Below, one piece after another: positions 42,950-51,605 of a stretch of DNA of 64,000 nt. The notes below the pieces were generated by a model. It had not been told where the DNA came from. It saw only the letters and a program-made list of their open reading frames with translations, and made no database searches. This DNA comes from Bacillota bacterium (lineage in GTDB: Bacteria > Bacillota > UBA4882 > UBA8346). Numbering within the stretch: position 1 is the first letter of the stretch; each line of letters starts with the position of its first letter. The DNA lies in NCBI GenBank assembly GCA_023394955.1, contig JAEWZY010000004.1, positions 223,230 through 287,229 on the forward strand, read 5' to 3'. Both the position numbers and the translations under genes were made by a program.

Positions 42950-43316
42950 ACAAACTAAAGGAAGAGAAAAACAAATCTTAGAGTATCTCTCCGGACGGCA
43001 ACCTCATTTTGATTTACCCCTCAATATCCGTGCCACCAGGTCTATGAAGCTTTAAAAGCGTTACGGCAAGACTGGTTCTACAACGATGAATCTTTCGAAG
43101 TCGGAGCTTTGAGCTGGGAACTCGGAGCTTTGACCTCCGAACTCGGACCTTAGACCTTCAAAAGACGATCTGCTATTCATCCGAGCTTTTAGTGGGTCTT
43201 CGGCAATTGGAGGAATATAGTTTAGTTCAGCGCTAAAAAGATAAAGAAGGAGAAGGGCACCGGATCGGTAATTATTATAGCGACGTTTATCATAAACAAA
43301 TGACTTATTAAACGAA
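42950..43316 (+). pseudogene. Relic of a helix-turn-helix gene broken by frameshifts and a repeat
   Basis: Pieces of one likely DNA-binding protein can be read in shifting frames: REKQILEYLSG near 42960, then HQVYEALKALRQDWFYNDE at about 43035-43090, and after the heptamer element LVGLRQLEEYSLVQR, a stop, and KDKEGEGHRIGNYY up to 43316. Both middle pieces look like winged-HTH recognition helices. At least one frameshift and two stops are needed. The heptamer element at 43091 lies between the second and third pieces. The 680-base stretch 42662-43340 contains no intact gene. Confidence 0.4.
43091..43164. repeat. Degenerate repeat element, GGAGCTTTGA type
   Basis: CGGAGCTTTGA occurs twice and related CCGAACTCGGACCTTAGACC follows, giving alternating direct and inverted copies over 74 bases. 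It resembles the GACTTT-type family in layout and sits inside the HTH relic. Confidence 0.5.
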
Positions 43317-43340
43317 GTTACCAAAGGAGGAGTGGTTTTG

Positions 43341-43712
43341 ATGAAATTCACTTTCGCCCATAATAACCTGAATGTGATTGATCTGGAGAAAAGCATTAAT
43401 TTTTATAAGGAAGCCCTGGGTTTGAAGGAGATTAAACGAAAAGAGGCGGCTGACGGGGGTTTTATTTTGGTATTTTTGGGTGACGGGACTACGCCGCATC
43501 GTTTGGAACTGACCTGGTTGCGGGAGCGCAAGAAGCCGTATGATCTGGGAGATAACGAGATCCATTTGGCCTTTTACGTTGATGATTTTGAAGCCGCTCA
43601 TGAACTCCACCGGAAGATGGGTTGTATTTGCTATGAAAATGAGGCGATGGGCCTTTATTTCATTAATGATCCGGATGGTTATTGGGTGGAGATTATGCCG
43701 GCGGGGAGATAG
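43341..43712 (+). CDS. VOC (glyoxalase I-like) family protein
   Basis: About 123 residues from the ATG at 43341, with AAAGGAGG ten bases upstream. Two beta-alpha-beta-beta-beta modules are visible. FAHNNLNVIDLEKSINFYKEALGL at the start and NDPDGYWVEIMPAG at the end are glyoxalase I signatures with His, Glu and Glu ligands (FAHNN, HRLELTW, WVEIM). It could be lactoylglutathione lyase-like, detoxifying methylglyoxal, or another VOC metalloenzyme. Bacillota often lack glutathione, so the thiol is uncertain. Confidence 0.85.
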   Translation: MKFTFAHNNLNVIDLEKSINFYKEALGLKEIKRKEAADGGFILVFLGDGTTPHRLELTWLRERKKPYDLGDNEIHLAFYVDDFEAAHELHRKMGCICYENEAMGLYFINDPDGYWVEIMPAGR

Positions 43713-43903
43713 GGCAGGCGAATTGTTTTAAAGTTGATTATACATTTCAATAAAAATCAGTCTCCGGCAGGAGATCGCTTTTACGATCATGAATTAAATG
43801 ATACTATTATTTCTAAATCGAAGGAATAGCTTTCTTCGATTTGTCTTTTCCACTAGAAAAAAGTTTGGGTCAAAAACCAGACCCCTTATTATTGGAGGTT
43901 TAC

Positions 43904-46093
43904 ATGGATATCTTGACAGGTTTGAATGAACCACAACGGAAGGCGGTCTGTCATACCGAAGGGCCGCTTCTTATATTAGCCGGAGCCGGTTCCGGCAAAA
44001 CCAGAGTCTTGACCCATCGTATCGCTTACTTGTTACAGCAAGGAGTCGCCCCCTGGCGGATCTTGGCGGTTACCTTCACTAATAAAGCCGCCCAGGAGAT
44101 GCGGGAACGGGTCTTGAATCTGGTGGGCCCGGCTGCCGATTCGATCTGGGTATCGACCTTTCACACCGCCTGTGTAAGGATTCTGCGCCAAGAGATCCAC
44201 GAGTTGGGGTTTGACAAGAACTTCGTCATCTTTGACTCCCAGGACCAACTGACCTTGATTAAGAATATTTTGAAACAAATGAACCTCAGTGATAAGAATT
44301 ATCACCCCAAAGCCTTATTGGGAGCGATCTCTACCGCCAAGAACGAAATGGTAGGGCCGGATGAATACCAACGCAAAGCGGCGGACCATTGGGCTAATGT
44401 CGTATCCGATGTCTACCTCAGGTATCAAAAGAATTTACGGGCCAATAACGGGATGGACTTTGACGATCTGATCATGCTGGCCGTCAGATTATTCAAGGAA
44501 GTCCCGGCGGTGCTGGAAAAGTATCAAGAACGGTTCCGTTATATTCTAATCGACGAGTATCAGGATACCAACCATGCCCAGTATATGTTGGTGACGATGC
44601 TGGCCTCCAAATACCGGAACCTATGCGTGGTCGGCGATGACGACCAGTCGATTTACAGTTTCCGGAGCGCCGATATTCGAAATATCCTAGAGTTTGAACG
44701 GGATTTTCCGGAGACCCGCATCATCAAACTAGAACAGAATTACCGTTCCACCAAGAATATTCTCCATACCGCCAATGAGGTGATCAAGAACAACCGGGGC
44801 CGCCGTTCCAAGGAGTTATGGACCGAGAACTTTGAAGGGGAAAAGATCCGCACCTACAATGCAGCCGATGAACGGGAGGAGGCCTGGTTCGTGGCGGAAG
44901 AAATCTCCCGGCTGGCGCGGGAAGAGGGCCATAAGTACAGCGATTTTGCGATCTTGTACCGGACCAACGCCCAGTCCCGTAGTTTTGAAGAGGCCATGGT
45001 CCAGCGGGGCCTGCCTTACCGGGTGATTGGAGGTTTCCGGTTCTATGAACGAAAAGAGATCAAAGATCTGCTGGCCTATTTACGGCTGGTCTATAATCCG
45101 GCGGACCGGATCAGTCTGGGCAGGATCATTAACGTCCCGAAACGGGGAATTGGCGAGGCCAGTTTCGACCGGTTCCTCTATTTTTTAGACGATAATAATT
45201 ATTCGATCCGGGACGGATTCGCCCATCTGAATGAAATACCCAGCTTGACGGCGAGGGCTATTAAACCGCTTACCGAGTTTTCCCGGCTATTGGAAGGGTG
45301 GATTGAAAAAAGAAACCAATCGACCGTGAAGGAATTGACCGAGCGGATCTTGCTGGAAAGCGGTTATCTTCAAGAACTACAGCAGGAGGGGACCATCGAA
45401 GCCCAAGGCCGGCTGGAGAACTTGGACCAATTTTTAGCGCTGACTCTGGACTTCGAACAAAACAGCGATGACCGGAGCCTGGCCGCGTTTTTGGAGACAG
45501 TCGCTTTAGTGGCTGATGTGGATAATTATGAGGCTGACGCCGACGCCTTGGTAATGATGACCCTTCATTCCGCCAAGGGTTTGGAATTTCCAGTGGTGTT
45601 TCTGGTCGGTTTGGAGGAGGGCTTGTTCCCCCATAACCGGGCTTTAATGGAAACCAGGGAACTGGAAGAGGAGAGGCGGCTTTGCTATGTAGGGATCACC
45701 AGGGCGCGACATCGTCTTTATGTAACTCACGCTAATATGCGGACCGTTTTCGGCAGCAGAAATGTATCAATTCCATCAAGATTCTTAATGGAAATGCCAA
45801 AAGAGTCGATAACTATCTTAAAAGGGCCTGCTGAGGGAAGAGCCGGCCGGGCTGTAGAAGGGCGAACCAAATCTACGCCTAGCGCGGCAAGTATCCAACC
45901 GAAAAAGAACATTGATGCCGAAGAGTTCCGGCCCGGTTCGAAAGTGCGCCATTCCAAGTGGGGGATTGGGACGGTCATTACCAGAGAGGGCGCCGGGAGC
46001 GAGGCCCAACTTAAGGTGGCCTTCCCAGGCCTGGGGATTAAAGTACTAATATTGGCTTACGCCAATTTGGAACTATTGGAGGAAGCACATTAG
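43904..46093 (+). CDS. pcrA: UvrD/PcrA family DNA helicase
   Basis: 729 residues from the ATG at 43904 with GGAGG upstream. The longer frame to 43841 is not needed. All superfamily 1 motifs are present: Q motif GLNEPQRKAV, Walker A AGAGSGKTRVL, Ia VTFTNKAAQEM, II DEYQDTNHAQY, III GDDDQSIYSFRSAD, IV YRSTKNIL, V HSAKGLEFPVVFLVGLEEGLFPH and VI YVGITRARHRLY. The C-terminal 60 residues form the PcrA-type Tudor-like domain (GSKVRHSKWGIGTVI) that contacts RNA polymerase. It unwinds DNA in repair and plasmid replication. A UvrD name is equally acceptable. Confidence 0.95.
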   Translation: MDILTGLNEPQRKAVCHTEGPLLILAGAGSGKTRVLTHRIAYLLQQGVAPWRILAVTFTNKAAQEMRERVLNLVGPAADSIWVSTFHTACVRILRQEIHELGFDKNFVIFDSQDQLTLIKNILKQMNLSDKNYHPKALLGAISTAKNEMVGPDEYQRKAADHWANVVSDVYLRYQKNLRANNGMDFDDLIMLAVRLFKEVPAVLEKYQERFRYILIDEYQDTNHAQYMLVTMLASKYRNLCVVGDDDQSIYSFRSADIRNILEFERDFPETRIIKLEQNYRSTKNILHTANEVIKNNRGRRSKELWTENFEGEKIRTYNAADEREEAWFVAEEISRLAREEGHKYSDFAILYRTNAQSRSFEEAMVQRGLPYRVIGGFRFYERKEIKDLLAYLRLVYNPADRISLGRIINVPKRGIGEASFDRFLYFLDDNNYSIRDGFAHLNEIPSLTARAIKPLTEFSRLLEGWIEKRNQSTVKELTERILLESGYLQELQQEGTIEAQGRLENLDQFLALTLDFEQNSDDRSLAAFLETVALVADVDNYEADADALVMMTLHSAKGLEFPVVFLVGLEEGLFPHNRALMETRELEEERRLCYVGITRARHRLYVTHANMRTVFGSRNVSIPSRFLMEMPKESITILKGPAEGRAGRAVEGRTKSTPSAASIQPKKNIDAEEFRPGSKVRHSKWGIGTVITREGAGSEAQLKVAFPGLGIKVLILAYANLELLEEAH

Positions 46094-46302
46094 GCAAGAG
46101 ACATTAGGCATTAGTCGCGAGGCAAAAGTAATGACGGCTAATGCTCCGGACCAAGCGGGAACGTATTACTGCAAAGTACACATGTGGTTAAATGATTTCA
46201 GTGTTTCTCGCTCAGGTCATCCGGATTGGACGGTTGGGTGAGTTTTCCAAAGGGAGTTTAGTTTTGTGGGATAGAAAGTATGGACATGCATATTTGAAAG
46301 GT

Positions 46303-48219
46303 GTGAACCGGTTGCTTTGGAAAAAATGGACAACCTTGATGATCCTGCTTTTATTGTTGGCCACCAATGCATTACTTACATACGCGGCCGAAGATAAGAG
46401 CATTGCGTTTCAATTCGGAGAGATTGAGGTTGACCATGAAGTAATGGTCATTGAGAACAACGGCCATAAATTTATTAACTTACCGTTTTTAAATAAGTAT
46501 CTCCATGCCAGCACCGATTGGAATCCCGAGGATCACAGCCTCTTTTTGCGTTTCGGCAAGTATACCATCAATTTGTTCGAGGGCAGCGCCAGGTATGTTT
46601 CGAACGGCCAACGCAAAATACTGCCGGCCGCTCCTTTCGAAAAAGACGGACAGCTCTGGATACCGGTGGCTTTTTATCTCCGTTTGGGTTTGGTGGTCAA
46701 GAGCGAGGACCGGCGTCATTTGAAGATGGATTGGGAAGCCGATTACTTGGTTGGGGTGGAGAATACCAGCTATGAAGGGAGACCGGCTTTTGTGCTGATT
46801 GGGTCGAAACCATTCGAGTACAAGAGTTTTTTATTGGTCAAACCCGACCGGTTAGTTTTGGACCTGACCGGCTTGAAACTGCACTGGGCTTTCGATGGGG
46901 CTATCAATGAGAATAATATCGTTCAAAAAGTCCGGTTCAGTCAGTCCGGGGACAAATCTTTAAGGCTGGTCTTTGATCTTTATCGGCTGGCGGGATACAA
47001 GATCATACCCGATCCGGAGCGCCCCAACCAGCTTACCTTGGTCTTTAACTATTTTGTAGAATCAGCCAGTATCTTTCAGAAAGATAAGGAGCATAAAGTA
47101 TATATCAGATCATCAGCCCCCGCCAAATACCGGACCACCGCTTTTGAAGAGCCCCGGCGGGTGGTGGTTGATTTTGAAGGGGCTACCCTGGACGGAAAAG
47201 TTGAGCCTCTGATTGGTGATGGGAAATGGATCAAAAGCGTCAGAATGAGTCAATTCAATCCCGACACGGTAAGAGTAGTCTTTGACCTGGCCGGCTCAGC
47301 CCCTTGCTTTGTTATTCCTGATCCGGACGATTCGAATACGGTAGAGGCCAGATCGGTTCAGGCCATTACCAAGGTCAATTGGGTCCAGGAAGGGGATGGG
47401 GGTCGGCTCATCATTGAAAGTGACGGTCAATTGGTTGAAACCATCCGGACACTGGATAAGTCTTTCCGGTTTCAAGTAGATCTGAACTATTCTCAGTTTG
47501 TTACGGGGATTGATTTGCCGGTGATCAAAAGCGATCAAATCAAGGGCTTGCGGTTGGTTGCGGTCAATTCGGAATTGGCCCGTATTGAGTTGGATTTTAA
47601 TTATTATTTCGGATATACTCAAGAGTTATCCGAAGATCGGCGGCAATTAATATTACAATTCAAACATTCGCCCGTTGCCGGCAAAACCATAGTCCTCGAT
47701 GCCGGACACGGCGGGGTTGATATGGGAGCTTGCGGCAGACAGGGAGTCCGGGAAAAAGACGTCAACCTGGAAGTTACGATGCGGTTGAAGGATTTATTGG
47801 AGGAATCCGGGGCTAAGGTTGTATTAACCAGAATTGACGATACTTTTATCAGCCTTTACGAAAGGCCCTTCTTTGCCAATTATCTGTTCTGTAATTTGTT
47901 TATCAGTATCCATTCCAATAACCACACTAACTTCAATATTAACGGCATTGAGGTTTATCATCATTCGGGCAGGCCCGACGCTAAGCGGTTGGCGGATGCG
48001 GTTTTAAAAGGGTTGGTGGCTAAGACTAAATTAGCCAACCGTGGAGTCAGGGCCAATGATTTTTGCGTTACCCGCGAGACCCAAATGCCCAGTATTCTAG
48101 TGGAACTTGGATACCTCTCCAACTTCCAGGAGGAATCATTGCTAAAAACCGCTGAATTCCGGAACAAGGCCGCCGAAGGAATTTTTGAAGGGATTATGGA
48201 ATTTAGTAGGACGAATTAA
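46303..48219 (+). CDS. N-acetylmuramoyl-L-alanine amidase with AMIN domains
   Basis: About 638 residues from a GTG at 46303, chosen because it gives a normal signal peptide (LLWKKWTTLMILLLLLATN). An ATG at 46192 would add 37 residues before it. After the signal come a copper-amine-oxidase-N-like domain (about 75-165), two AMIN domains with (V/I)-R-x-S/A-Q patterns such as VQKVRFSQSGD and IKSVRMSQFNPDTVRVVFD, and a C-terminal Amidase_3 domain. The zinc ligands are His in VLDAGHGG, Glu in REKDVN, and His in ISIHSNN, with catalytic Glu in LVELGYLSN. It cleaves the bond between MurNAc and L-Ala of peptidoglycan, in division or in germination and sporulation. Two AMIN modules suggest targeted localisation. 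Confidence 0.92.
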   Translation: MNRLLWKKWTTLMILLLLLATNALLTYAAEDKSIAFQFGEIEVDHEVMVIENNGHKFINLPFLNKYLHASTDWNPEDHSLFLRFGKYTINLFEGSARYVSNGQRKILPAAPFEKDGQLWIPVAFYLRLGLVVKSEDRRHLKMDWEADYLVGVENTSYEGRPAFVLIGSKPFEYKSFLLVKPDRLVLDLTGLKLHWAFDGAINENNIVQKVRFSQSGDKSLRLVFDLYRLAGYKIIPDPERPNQLTLVFNYFVESASIFQKDKEHKVYIRSSAPAKYRTTAFEEPRRVVVDFEGATLDGKVEPLIGDGKWIKSVRMSQFNPDTVRVVFDLAGSAPCFVIPDPDDSNTVEARSVQAITKVNWVQEGDGGRLIIESDGQLVETIRTLDKSFRFQVDLNYSQFVTGIDLPVIKSDQIKGLRLVAVNSELARIELDFNYYFGYTQELSEDRRQLILQFKHSPVAGKTIVLDAGHGGVDMGACGRQGVREKDVNLEVTMRLKDLLEESGAKVVLTRIDDTFISLYERPFFANYLFCNLFISIHSNNHTNFNINGIEVYHHSGRPDAKRLADAVLKGLVAKTKLANRGVRANDFCVTRETQMPSILVELGYLSNFQEESLLKTAEFRNKAAEGIFEGIMEFSRTN

Positions 48220-48240
48220 GACTAGGCTAGGTGGTTTAGA

Positions 48241-48522
48241 ATAGTCAGAAGATAGGAGTCCGGAGTCAGTATTGGAAGGGAAGCTTTGGAGTCTTGAAAA
48301 AAGAATTTTGGAGACAGAAGTCAGAAGAAATAGTGAGGCTTTGGGGTTTTATTATTGATGGTCGGGTTTAAGAAATAAGAAGAGGTTGACAAGGTTTTTG
48401 GGTATTCTAAGATCGGGAGCCGGGGTTAGAATTATGGCATTCGAAAACCCGAGATAATTTTGAGGTTCGGAGCATCAACAAACACTAACTGGCTCCTGAC
48501 TCCTGGCTACTAACCACTTTTG
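48241..48522. repeat. Degenerate heptamer element, GACTCCT type, two arms, extended
   Basis: The left arm (48241-48270) has GTCAGAAG and GGAGTC-CGGAGTC units, with another GACAGAAGTCAGAAG at 48313-48327. The right arm (48488-48520) has CTGGCTCCTGACTCCTGG in the complementary sense. The element nearly fills the 318-base gap between the amidase and M42 genes and ends at the M42 ribosome site. Apart from this I see nothing in the gap. Confidence 0.7.
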
Positions 48523-48537
48523 AAGGGAGTGGATTTT

Positions 48538-49611
48538 TTGACTGGGTTGGAAGAAATTATCGTTGAATTATCCAATGCTTTCGGGCCTTCGGGTTTTGAG
48601 AGCGAGGTCCGGGAGGTTTTTCGCCACATGGTGGCCGGCCATACGGAGATTACCCATGATAATTTAGGGAGCATCATTGTCGCCCATCATGGCGGAAACG
48701 AGTCGCCGAAGATTTTATTGGCAGCCCATTTAGACGAAGTCGGACTGATGGTTAGAGGAATAACTCCGGGAGGATACCTGAAAGTGGTGCCGCTGGGAGC
48801 ATGGTGGCCGCCTTCTTTATTGGCCCAAAAAGTGCTGGTCCGTTCCAAAAAGGGAGACTATTACGGCGCTGTCGGAGCCAAGCCCCCCCATTATTTGAGA
48901 GAGGAAGAAAAAAACCAGCCTTTGAAATTGGCTGATTTATATATCGACGTTGGGGCCCGTAACTTCGATGAAGTGGATGCTTTAGGAATCGGAGTGGGGG
49001 ATCCCGTGGTCCCGGCGGTAAGAGCGGAAAAGCTGGGTCCGGCAGGGGTTTTAATGGGCAAAGCCTTTGACGACCGGGCCGGTTGCGCCGCGATCGTCCG
49101 GGTATTGCGAGAGTTGGACCGGGATCACCCCAATCAGGTGATTGGAGCTGGAACCGTCCAGGAGGAGAATGGGCTTAAAGGGGCGAAAACCGTCGCCGCG
49201 GTTGTTAATCCTGATCTTTGCCTAGTGCTTGAAGGCGCTCCGGCTGATGATTTTCCGGGGGCAAGCGGTATTGTTCAGGGGAAATTAGGCGGTGGCCCGC
49301 AAATCCGCTTCTTTGATCCGACCCTCATTCCTAATCGGGCTTTAGTTCAATTGGTAATTGACACAGCGCAGAAATTAGGAATTTCGTATCAATTGGCGGT
49401 CAGAGAAGGTGGCGGGACCGACGGCAAAGAGATCCAACAGTCTGCCGCCGGGGTTCCTACGATGGTTATCGGGATTCCCGTCCGGTACGCCCATAGCCAC
49501 CAATGTGTCATGAATCTGAATGATTTGGAGGCCGCCGTCAAACTGGTTCTGGAGCTAATAAACGTTCTCGATGAGGCAAAGGTTAATGATTTAAAAAGGA
49601 ATCCCTGGTGA
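48538..49611 (+). CDS. M42 family metallopeptidase (glutamyl aminopeptidase/endoglucanase-type)
   Basis: 357 residues from TTG at 48538, with AAGGGAG eight bases upstream. The metal-binding pattern of the M42 co-catalytic family is complete: ILLAAHLDEVGLMV, GKAFDDRAGCA, AGTVQEENGLKGA, LEGAPADDFPG and IPVRYAHSHQ. It should release N-terminal residues from peptides in the cytoplasm. Many M42 proteins were once named endoglucanase M in error. The stop lies four bases before the end of an oppositely oriented, damaged RelE-type toxin gene. Confidence 0.93.
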   Translation: MTGLEEIIVELSNAFGPSGFESEVREVFRHMVAGHTEITHDNLGSIIVAHHGGNESPKILLAAHLDEVGLMVRGITPGGYLKVVPLGAWWPPSLLAQKVLVRSKKGDYYGAVGAKPPHYLREEEKNQPLKLADLYIDVGARNFDEVDALGIGVGDPVVPAVRAEKLGPAGVLMGKAFDDRAGCAAIVRVLRELDRDHPNQVIGAGTVQEENGLKGAKTVAAVVNPDLCLVLEGAPADDFPGASGIVQGKLGGGPQIRFFDPTLIPNRALVQLVIDTAQKLGISYQLAVREGGGTDGKEIQQSAAGVPTMVIGIPVRYAHSHQCVMNLNDLEAAVKLVLELINVLDEAKVNDLKRNPW

Positions 49612-49614
49612 GAT

Positions 49615-49839
49615 CTAATATGAAATTCTTGACTGGTAAAAGCCTATATTCGCTTTCCAATACTTCAATTGGTTGATATACTTTGCAGGAATACGGAAAT
49701 TCGCCAAGCCCGGATATGGATTATTCAAGGTTTTTAATAAGTCCATTGCGGCCAGAGGCGCTTTTAAATGGTCTGTAATGTAAGTGGCAATCTCAGCTAA
49801 ATCCTTTTTGGCAATGGGTAAATAAATGATTTCATACAT
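49615..49839 (-). pseudogene. RelE/ParE-type toxin, inactivated by frameshift and nonsense
   Basis: The open frame gives a normal N-terminal half (MYEIIYLPIAKKDLAEIATYI, residues 1-21, then KAPLAAMDLLK) and then a wrong tail. In the next frame, starting within the A-run after DLLK, the expected continuation is readable: a TAA near its start, then SGLGEFPYSCKVYQ and ESEYRLLPVKNFI, the standard RelE core. A one-base loss in the A-run plus an AAA-to-TAA change therefore broke the gene. The C-terminal third is also missing: the frame runs into the M42 gene's 3' end. The cognate antitoxin at 49832 is intact and its end overlaps this start. Confidence 0.82.
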
Positions 49840-50119
49840 TATCGGTGTCTACCTTGCCGGTAACAATCTCCCTTAATTCAGCAAAAACTTCTTGATGTGT
49901 AAAACGTTTATTAGTAGATTTCGCTTCTAGCTCTGCTTCTTTTAGTTTTAAATAGACTCCAGTTTCAAGTAGTTTGCGTTCATACATTTCTATACTCATA
50001 ACAACCATGTCGCCATAACCGTTCTTGGTTAAAAAAACCGGTTCTTCAGTTTCATGAACAATCCTGGAAATTTCCGCGAAATTGTTCCTTAAATCAGATA
50101 CTGGCCTAATCTGTGGCAT
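49832..50119 (-). CDS. Phd/YefM family antitoxin
   Basis: 95 residues with GGGGTGAG upstream. The N-terminus IRPVSDLRNNFAEISRIVHE is the Phd/YefM DNA-binding and dimer segment, followed by EPVFLTKNGYGDMVVMS. A longer C-terminal tail (KEAELEAKSTNKRFTHQEVFAEL) would wrap the toxin. It neutralises RelE-type toxins and autoregulates. Since the neighbouring toxin is broken, it may now be an orphan regulator or an anti-addiction factor. The two genes overlap by eight bases. Confidence 0.9.
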   Translation of the reverse strand: MPQIRPVSDLRNNFAEISRIVHETEEPVFLTKNGYGDMVVMSIEMYERKLLETGVYLKLKEAELEAKSTNKRFTHQEVFAELREIVTGKVDTDNV

Positions 50120-50320
50120 AAGCTCACCCCTTTATTTATCATAGCATAACTTTATCATAATTGCGCTAATTACTCAATGGTAGTAGAGAGTTAATTTCCA
50201 ATAATCAAAGAATCTTATTATAAAACTTCTAAAGTAAAAAAGTATCGGCACATCATTTTTAATCCAATAGAAGAAATACAGGGTAGACGCTGGCGGATGG
50301 ATAGTTTATAATAAATTAAT

Positions 50321-50450
50321 CAAGTTTAAAGTCCAAAGTCTTGATTCTGAATTCAAAAGCGACAAGCTTGAATTTTCGACAGAGATCGTGCTACTTTTAT
50401 TTTTTGTTATGGATTTTTGACTTGTGACACCTGACTTTTGACTGGTTTTA
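50321..50450. repeat. Degenerate heptamer element, GACTTT type, two inverted arms
   Basis: The left arm (50325-50345) has TTTAAAGTC-CAAAGTC units. The right arm (50410-50450) has TTTTTGACTTGTGACACCTGACTTTTGACT. It lies in the 346-base gap (50120-50465) before the carbamoyltransferase gene and abuts its ribosome site. The rest of the gap holds nothing I recognise. Confidence 0.7.
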
Positions 50451-50465
50451 AAGGAGAGGTTTTCA

Positions 50466-51389
50466 ATGACTGTTAAACATATGTTGAATTTTAAAAACTG
50501 GTCCGCCAAGGAACTTAACGACCTACTCGACCTGGCCTTAAAGGTGAAGCGGAACCAAAAACATTATTATCAAACTTTGGCCAACCTCACCTTGGGGATG
50601 ATCTTTCAAAAAACCTCCACCCGGACCAGAGTATCTTTTGAAGTCGCCATGACCCAACTGGGCGGACATTCGATCTTCCTCGACTGGCGCAGCACCAATC
50701 TGGTTTTGGCGGAGTTGAAGGATGAAATCCGGTATCTGGACCGGAATGTGAATGCGATTATGGCCCGGGTGCTCACCCACGAACAAGTCCAAGAGATGGC
50801 TGATTATTCAAGGGTCCCGGTGATTAACGGTTGCGATAACAAATACCATCCCACTCAGGCATTGGCTGATTTCTTAACCATCTTGGAGCATAAAGGGAGG
50901 TTAGAAGGGGTAAACCTGGTTTATGCCGGAATTCATAACAATGTCGCCAATTCTTTGGTAGAAGGCGGCGCCAAACTGGGTATGAAAATCACCACTGTAA
51001 CACCGGAATTTAATGAACCCAGCCGGGATCAGGAACTCCTTGATGAAGCGGTCCGGACCGGTTTGTTTGAACAGACTGATAATCTTCCAGCAGCGGTAGC
51101 CAAAGCGGATGTGGTTTATACCGATACTTGGGTCGATATGGAGTACTTTATGGATCCGAAGTTTGAAGCGGAGAAGCAACGCCGGATTGATAAGATGCTT
51201 CCTTATCAGCTGAATGAGGCGTTATTAAAGGACAGCAAGGCCTTGATCATGCACGATATGCCGATTCATCCCGGTTATGAGATTGACCGTTGGGCGATTG
51301 AGAGTCCGAACTCGATCATTTTCGATCAGGCTGAAAACAGGCTCCACGCTGAGAAAGCGGTACTGTTGACTCAATTGGGGAAGGCGTAG
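50466..51389 (+). CDS. Divergent ornithine carbamoyltransferase-like enzyme
   Basis: 307 residues, normal length. The carbamoyl-phosphate motif STRTRVSFEVAM and the family signature HPTQALADFLTI are intact, and DQAENRLHAEKAVL is the standard C-terminal helix. However, the ornithine-side loop, normally HCLP followed by an Arg-Gly-x-Glu, reads HDMPIHPGYEI, and the 80s loop QLGRGE-like segment reads VLAELKD. The HCLP Cys contacts ornithine, so the second substrate may differ. It is not next to other arg genes. AAGGAGAGG precedes the ATG. OTC is still the best single name. Confidence 0.8.
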   Translation: MTVKHMLNFKNWSAKELNDLLDLALKVKRNQKHYYQTLANLTLGMIFQKTSTRTRVSFEVAMTQLGGHSIFLDWRSTNLVLAELKDEIRYLDRNVNAIMARVLTHEQVQEMADYSRVPVINGCDNKYHPTQALADFLTILEHKGRLEGVNLVYAGIHNNVANSLVEGGAKLGMKITTVTPEFNEPSRDQELLDEAVRTGLFEQTDNLPAAVAKADVVYTDTWVDMEYFMDPKFEAEKQRRIDKMLPYQLNEALLKDSKALIMHDMPIHPGYEIDRWAIESPNSIIFDQAENRLHAEKAVLLTQLGKA

Positions 51390-51605
51390 AAGGCGGGGGA
51401 CATGAGACGTAAGGCATTAGGCAACCGGATATAGACGGGAAAAGAGAAATAGGAGTCGGGATTTTAGGGATGGCTTTGTAGTCGGTTAGGGCTTGAGATA
51501 AGTTTTCGATTGACAACCCAGGGGTATACGAGCCTTGGGTTTAAATTTAGGCCTGGTTCGGAGTGAAATCTGGCGTCCAGTACAATTTTGAAGGGGGTAA
51601 CGCAA

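Noticed and set aside
43061..43396. 111-codon minus-strand open frame over the HTH relic
   Set aside because: It is low in information and generated by the repeat and antisense of the VOC gene start.
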